64,000 nucleotides of DNA. Source: Methanomicrobiales archaeon HGW-Methanomicrobiales-3 (lineage in GTDB: Archaea; Halobacteriota; Methanomicrobia; Methanomicrobiales; Methanospirillaceae). The notes under the pieces are model-generated. The model had not been told where the DNA came from, did not search any database, and was given only the letters and a program-made list of their open reading frames with translations. The translations under genes were made by a program, and so were the position numbers. The stretch is from NCBI GenBank assembly GCA_002839605.1, contig PGYK01000008.1, positions 62,001-126,000 on the forward strand, given 5' to 3'. The number at the start of each line of letters is the position of its first letter. The first letter of the stretch is position 1. This document shows, one piece after another, positions 59,725-64,000 of the stretch.

Positions 59725-61041
59725 GTGAAGATTACCATTCTGGGTGGAGGTCTGGCCGGCCTCACCCTTGCCCGGCTCCTCCATGAACGGGGCAACGAGG
59801 TCACCATTCTTGAAGCGGAACCTGAGTACGGCGGCCTCTGCCGTTCCCGCACGGATGAAGGGTTCACGTTCGATTGCGGTGGTTCCCATATCATCTTCTC
59901 GCGGGACGAAGAAGTCCTCGCGTTCATGCGCCGGATGATTGAGGGAAACGAGCAGCGCAACAACCGCAACACCCGGATCTTTTACAAAAATACGTTTGTC
60001 AAGTACCCGTTCGAGAACGGCCTGTACGATCTCCCCCAGGAAGACCGGTTCGCCTGCCTTAACGGGTTTGTGAGAAACCTTATCGCTGTCGAGAAAGGTG
60101 AAATGAAAAAACCAGAGAATTTCCGGGACTGGATCTATTACACGTTCGGTGCCGGTATCGCCGAATGCTACATGGTTCCCTATAACGAGAAGATCTGGAA
60201 ATACGATACCGCGCAGATGTCGCACCACTGGGTGGATGGCAGGATCCCCCGGCCACCGGTTGAGGATATCCTAAAATCCGCCATCGGGATCGAGACCGAG
60301 GGTTACACCCACCAGTCCGTCTTCTCCTACCCGCTGGATGGCGGGATCGAGGCACTCATCAAAGCCATTGCCCTACCGATCGAACCGTTCATCCGCACCG
60401 GGTTCCGGGTCACGTCAGTCACAAAGGATGGCAAGCGCTGGCGTGTCGGGAATGGCAGGGAGTCGATAGAGTCAGACCAGGTCATCTGCACGATGCCGGT
60501 CCAGCACCTCCTCCCCTGCCTTGAGGGTGTCTCCCCAAATGTGACAGAAGCCAGCCGGGCGCTGGTCTGCAATGCCCTCATCTGCGTGAATGTCGGGGTT
60601 TCCGGAACTCTCCCGCCCCTCTCCTGGATGTATATTCCGGACAAAGCACTCGGAAAGACCAACCGGATCTCGTTCCCGTCCCATTTCAGTAAAAACGCTG
60701 CACCGGCCGGGTGCAGTTCGGTGCTTGCTGAGATCACCCACCAGCCCGGCGATGAGATCTCGTCCATGACTGATGCGGAACTCATTTCAGAAGTGACCGA
60801 AATGCTTGAGCAGATGGGCATCTGCACCCGGGAGCGCATCGTGTACACTTCCGTGCAGCGCCAGCCGTTTGCGTACGTGGTCTACGACCTTGCCTACCAG
60901 AAAAATATTGCAACCATCCGCACATTCTGTTCTTCTGCCGGAATCCCGCTTGTCGGGCGGTTTGCAGAGTTCGAGTACCTGAACATGGATGGCGTGATCC
61001 GGAGCGTTTTTGATTTTGTTGCCCGGAACTATCCGTCCTGA
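59725..61041 (+). CDS. FAD-dependent amine oxidase/UDP-galactopyranose mutase-like oxidoreductase
   Basis: This 438-residue FAD protein has the Rossmann motif ILGGGLAGLTLARLLHE near residues 6-22 and TILEAEPEYGGLCRS, then FDCGGSHIIF. It resembles protoporphyrinogen oxidase/UGM-like proteins found in polysaccharide and lipid loci. The GTG start gives a short N-terminus just before the FAD motif; the TTG at 59704 would lie upstream of the expected transcription start. With the glycosyltransferase next door, sugar or polyprenol chemistry is likely, but the substrate is unknown. Confidence 0.8.
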   Translation: MKITILGGGLAGLTLARLLHERGNEVTILEAEPEYGGLCRSRTDEGFTFDCGGSHIIFSRDEEVLAFMRRMIEGNEQRNNRNTRIFYKNTFVKYPFENGLYDLPQEDRFACLNGFVRNLIAVEKGEMKKPENFRDWIYYTFGAGIAECYMVPYNEKIWKYDTAQMSHHWVDGRIPRPPVEDILKSAIGIETEGYTHQSVFSYPLDGGIEALIKAIALPIEPFIRTGFRVTSVTKDGKRWRVGNGRESIESDQVICTMPVQHLLPCLEGVSPNVTEASRALVCNALICVNVGVSGTLPPLSWMYIPDKALGKTNRISFPSHFSKNAAPAGCSSVLAEITHQPGDEISSMTDAELISEVTEMLEQMGICTRERIVYTSVQRQPFAYVVYDLAYQKNIATIRTFCSSAGIPLVGRFAEFEYLNMDGVIRSVFDFVARNYPS

Positions 61042-61103
61042 TCCTTTTTTACATCACGCTTATCTGGGTGCCGGGCCAACATTTATGCAAAGGAGACCCC
61101 CGC

Positions 61104-61802
61104 ATGATATCGGTCATCATCCCGACCTTTAATGAAGAGGAGAACATTGCCCAGTGCCTTGTATCTTTATCGCACCAGTCCCTGCCCCGGAGCGAGTACG
61201 AGATCATCGTAGTTGACGGCGGATCAAAGGACGCTACCTGCGAGATTGCAAAAAAATATGCCGATTCGGTCTTCACCCAGACAAGCAGAAAAGTCGGCGG
61301 TGCGCGGAACGATGGTGTGATGGCAGCAAAGGGGGATATCATCGCTACCACCGATGCCGACTGCATCCTGCCGCCGAACTGGCTCAGGCTGATTGCGGAA
61401 GATTTCCATGATCCGTCTGTCGTGCAGGTCTACGGCCCGGTCTATCCCATAGAGGAAGGGATCGGCAACCGGTTCTCGCTCTTCCTTGCCAACATGTTCT
61501 CCCGTATCGGGTATTACAGTAAGACGTTCTACTACACGCTGGGGTGCAACACGGCATTCCGGAAGGACGCGTTCATCCGGGCCGGCATGTACCGCTGCAT
61601 CGACGCGGGCGACGATCTCGAGATTGCTATGCGGATGAAGGATAAGGGCAGCATCCTCTTTGACAACCGTCTCAAGGTGGGTTTCTCCATGCGCCGGTAC
61701 GAGAAGTTCGGTGCCGTTCAGTCCATATACGAATGGATCGCGATTGTCTCTGATGGCGGAGAGAGCGGGAAATACTCGTACTCCCGGAAAGACTACAAGT
61801 GA
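61104..61802 (+). CDS. Family 2 glycosyltransferase
   Basis: This 232-residue GT-A enzyme has ISVIIPTFNEEENIAQCLVS at the start, VVDGGSKDAT, and the metal-binding DxD in IATTDADCILPP (residues ~83-94). It probably adds a sugar to a lipid or protein on the cytosolic side. It lies 62 nt after the FAD oxidoreductase and 18 nt before the thioesterase, so co-transcription is likely. Confidence 0.85.
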   Translation: MISVIIPTFNEEENIAQCLVSLSHQSLPRSEYEIIVVDGGSKDATCEIAKKYADSVFTQTSRKVGGARNDGVMAAKGDIIATTDADCILPPNWLRLIAEDFHDPSVVQVYGPVYPIEEGIGNRFSLFLANMFSRIGYYSKTFYYTLGCNTAFRKDAFIRAGMYRCIDAGDDLEIAMRMKDKGSILFDNRLKVGFSMRRYEKFGAVQSIYEWIAIVSDGGESGKYSYSRKDYK

Positions 61803-61820
61803 GAATATTCCCTGTTTTTT

Positions 61821-62228
61821 ATGAACAATCCCTTCCCAGCAATGGATGACGCTGCAATTGCTGAACAGGTGCAGCGGTTCAATGCAAGCGAGTATGCGCA
61901 GCTTCTCGGCATGGTCATCCTCAAAGCCAGCGAGGGATACGCTAAAGTGACCATGGACTGCGCCGGCAAGATGAACCCGGGCGGGGTTGCCCATGGCGGG
62001 GCCATCTTCTCGCTTGCCGACCAGGCATTCGGGATCGCTGCCAACTGCTGCGGCACACACCGCGTTGCAGTCTCGGTGAGCATCCAGTATATCGCTCCGG
62101 CAAAAGGGCTGCTGGTTGCAGAAGCCCGGCGGGTTGCCGACAATGGTTCCTGCGATACCTATCGGGTTCTGGTATACGAAGGAGACCGGACCGTTGCCGA
62201 GTTCACCGGCGTTGCGTTCCGGGTATGA
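61821..62228 (+). CDS. PaaI-type hotdog thioesterase
   Basis: This 135-residue hotdog-fold enzyme has the active-site segment GGVAHGGAIFSLADQAFGIA (residues ~53-72) with the catalytic Asp in LADQ. The PaaI family hydrolyses acyl-CoA thioesters. It follows the glycosyltransferase at 18 nt, but the functional link is unclear. Confidence 0.86.
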   Translation: MNNPFPAMDDAAIAEQVQRFNASEYAQLLGMVILKASEGYAKVTMDCAGKMNPGGVAHGGAIFSLADQAFGIAANCCGTHRVAVSVSIQYIAPAKGLLVAEARRVADNGSCDTYRVLVYEGDRTVAEFTGVAFRV

Positions 62229-62430
62229 GGAGATAAAAAATCCCTATGGCGGTTTTCGTTACCGGATGTTTTGGATCGACCGGGTTGTTACTCCTGACCT
62301 GTTGAGGGTAATAAACGAAGTGTTGCCTGCGAAGTGTCCTGTTGATGCGACAGGACTGTCCCAGAAAAATCACCCATAACCCCACTGGTTTTCCCTGTTA
62401 AATATCGAAGTGCAGAAACCCGGTAAAAAA
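62229..62430. other. Convergent intergenic region, no gene
   Basis: It holds the 3' ends of two convergent genes. Short frames seen here are shadows. Confidence 0.4.
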
Positions 62431-63537
62431 TCAAAACCCGTTCTGCGCCGGATCCAGCAGGATTTCGTTCGGCAGCCCCGCAAGCGCGACTGCGCCCAAA
62501 GCCCCGATAACGCCATTGCCGCCAGAGAGTGAGACCCTGAACCGCTCCGCGGTTGCTTCGGCAACAGTCCGGGCGATCACCTGTTCGCGCACCATCTTCC
62601 CGTACTCCCGCAACCCGGCTGGAATGATGAATCCCGAACGGACTGCAATACCCCACTCTTTGGAGAGTGCTTCATCTGCCACAAATTTCCTGGTCCGGTC
62701 AACAAGGGTATCAAACGTGTCCGGCATCACCGCGACTTCGATGAAACTTGCAGAGTTCCCGGCCGTCTTATTGAACACTGCCGGGTTGAGCATGGCGATG
62801 TGGTGGCTGATGGGGAGGATCCCCTTGATGCTTGCAAGGTGGTTAAGGAGCGCAAGCGCAAGGGCAAATGTTGCCCCGCCGTCTTTTGTATCGGTATCAT
62901 CAATCCCTATCGTCACCTGGGTCAGCGCCCGTGTCCAGACCTTTCCCTTGACCAGATACCCGTCGTGCCGTGGTTCGACCCGGAGCACTCCGTCCGCCCG
63001 TGCCATCATGTCAGACAGCGAATACGCCGGCCCGCCAATGGAATGGATGTGCTGGACGATGGCATCCCCGTCACGCGAGATCCCGGTTACGCCCACAGCC
63101 GGGAGTGGTGAAAGGCCTACTGTGATCTCCTGCATGCCGATACGGGCGGTCTCTTCAAGCAGTGTACCGTCTCGTCGCACGGTAGAGAGTGCCCCTCCCG
63201 CAAGGGCGTGGTGGTGCCCGCAGAAGGCAGCGCAAGCCCCGCTCATGCAGTCATGGTAGATCTTCACGAGATCGCCATCAACGGTTGTGAAGATCCGCTT
63301 GCAGGTGCTCGAAGGCATTGCGCTGATAGCCGCATAGCGTGCCGCACTCCTGCCCCGTTTTTCTTCCCGGACGAGCACGCAGCCTTCGCGGAGGAGCCGG
63401 TTCACCCAGTCCTGAGCGGTGCTCCTCGGGATTGCGGCCGATTTCTGGATGTCGGTGACCGTAAAGTACCCGTTGTCGAGCGTGAACTGCCGCATCAGGC
63501 GCAGGTAATCCCGGCGGTGCTCAAGCACGCTTGTCAT
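62431..63537 (-). CDS. DUF1743/TiaS-like protein with N-terminal HTH (methanogenesis marker 11-like)
   Basis: This 368-residue protein has an N-terminal winged-helix-like unit (FTVTDIQKSAAIPRSTAQDW, residues ~21-40), a Cys/His-rich segment DCMSGACAAFCGHHHALAGG (residues ~91-110), and ITVGLSPLPAVGV followed by TIGIDDTDTKDGGATFALAL (residues ~208-227). The GIDDTDxK motif is the start of the DUF1743 family that includes the archaeal TiaS agmatidine synthase and a methanogen marker protein. The Cys/His segment could bind metal. Exact role unknown; the closest recall is methanogenesis marker protein 11, which I could not confirm. It overlaps the next gene by 17 nt. Confidence 0.55.
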   Translation of the reverse strand: MTSVLEHRRDYLRLMRQFTLDNGYFTVTDIQKSAAIPRSTAQDWVNRLLREGCVLVREEKRGRSAARYAAISAMPSSTCKRIFTTVDGDLVKIYHDCMSGACAAFCGHHHALAGGALSTVRRDGTLLEETARIGMQEITVGLSPLPAVGVTGISRDGDAIVQHIHSIGGPAYSLSDMMARADGVLRVEPRHDGYLVKGKVWTRALTQVTIGIDDTDTKDGGATFALALALLNHLASIKGILPISHHIAMLNPAVFNKTAGNSASFIEVAVMPDTFDTLVDRTRKFVADEALSKEWGIAVRSGFIIPAGLREYGKMVREQVIARTVAEATAERFRVSLSGGNGVIGALGAVALAGLPNEILLDPAQNGF

Positions 63538-64000
63538 AATGGTTCCTGATATACAGCAGGTCCCCGATGATGGCGCTCGCGGTCTCGACCGACCCGGCTC
63601 CCCGCCCGATCAGCGTGATCTCCTTTGCCATGTCGGTTTCGAGCGTGAGTGCATTCAGGGTCCCTTCTACCACCAGCGGGTGGTTCTTCGGGATGATCCG
63701 CGGCGAAACCCGGAGTATATGCTTCCGCGGAATGGCTTCGGCAATCAGGCGGATGGTGCACCCGTCCTCTTCAGCCAGGCGCAGGGCATCCGCAGTCAGG
63801 AGATCGATTCCCGTCCGCTCGACATCATCAAGGGTGGCTCCGTTCCCCCAGATGGTGTTTGCGAGGATAACCAGTTTGATTGCCGCATCGATACCCTGCA
63901 CATCATAGGTAGGGTCGGCCTCCGCGTACCCCAGTTCGCGGGCTTCGAGCAGGGCCTGATCGTAGGTGAGTCCTTCGTCTGCCATCCGCGTCAGGATATA
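63521..64000 (-). CDS. Homoserine dehydrogenase, C-terminal part (5' end outside window)
   Basis: The frame runs off the right edge, leaving about 159 residues. YILTRMADEGLTYDQALLEA and ELGYAEADPTYDVQGIDAAI with KLVILANTIWG are characteristic of homoserine dehydrogenase, which makes homoserine from aspartate semialdehyde for Thr/Met synthesis. The C-terminal ends IRNHYDKRA. The NAD-binding N-terminus is missing. The overlap with the DUF1743-like gene suggests co-transcription. Confidence 0.9.
   Translation of the reverse strand, partial: YILTRMADEGLTYDQALLEARELGYAEADPTYDVQGIDAAIKLVILANTIWGNGATLDDVERTGIDLLTADALRLAEEDGCTIRLIAEAIPRKHILRVSPRIIPKNHPLVVEGTLNALTLETDMAKEITLIGRGAGSVETASAIIGDLLYIRNHYDKRA

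Noticed and set aside
1-64000. tRNA or rRNA genes
   Set aside because: Scanning spacers for T-loop and acceptor patterns by eye gave no acceptable cloverleaf; a dedicated scan (tRNAscan-SE) would be decisive.

Overview
The window is archaeal and comes from a hydrogenotrophic methanogen, most likely Methanomicrobiales (Methanoregulaceae-like). The grounds are a complete archaeal CODH/acetyl-CoA synthase operon, a beta-RFAP synthase for methanopterin, archaeal type IV pilins with class III signal peptides, PEGA-repeat surface proteins (one with a PGF-CTERM-like tail), archaeal TATA boxes, frequent GTG/TTG starts and a methanogen marker-like protein. The genus is inferred from gene content only. 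I saw no tRNA, rRNA or CRISPR array.

Layout. 1-9.9 kb is a plus-strand block: the tail of one CooC/MinD-type ATPase, a CooC nickel-insertion ATPase, cdhA-B-C-D-E with overlapping or abutting ends, and a RACo-type ATP-dependent reactivator of the corrinoid protein. Together these encode the acetyl-CoA decarbonylase/synthase machine and its maturation. 10.6-18.2 kb carries single genes: a DUF2148 ferredoxin-like protein, two PEGA surface proteins, a DedA protein, beta-RFAP synthase, a methyltransferase and an unknown. 18.7-31.7 kb is a gene-sparse accessory region rich in toxin-antitoxin modules: two fused HEPN/MNT pairs, two RelE modules, HicAB, VapBC, a YgiT-type protein and a PIN pair. It also has three pilin loci and several broken genes (a frameshifted RelE, a YgiT protein with an in-frame UAG, a beheaded pilin, a KilA-N remnant). 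Its spacers are full of C- and G-rich repeats.

32-43.3 kb holds a small methyltransferase/lipoprotein group, a tautomerase and aldo/keto reductase pair, an HxlR regulator beside a beta-lactamase-fold hydrolase, an MFS exporter, an EFR1-type flavodoxin/ferredoxin protein and a TetR regulator. 43.8-55.5 kb has an RND exporter, a kinase-like phosphotransferase, a duplicated membrane protein, an acetoacetate decarboxylase-like protein with two tandem SDRs, a bacterial-type shikimate kinase homologue, a PEGA lipoprotein, a mini zinc ribbon and a double GIY-YIG-like protein. 55.5-64 kb has a divergent LctP-type permease and an SSS symporter with a 34-residue accessory peptide, a zinc-ribbon/Cys-rich membrane protein, an FAD oxidoreductase/glycosyltransferase/thioesterase set, a DUF1743/TiaS-like protein and the C-terminal part of homoserine dehydrogenase.

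The most unusual non-coding signal is a mosaic family of intergenic elements at about 10.1, 10.4, 11.3, 18.3, 36.3, 43.4, 46.5 and 47.8 kb. It is built from five recurring modules, mostly hairpins, in varying order and orientation, and at least two stems show compensatory base changes between copies. That pattern points to selection on nucleic-acid structure and is the best candidate here for something undescribed.
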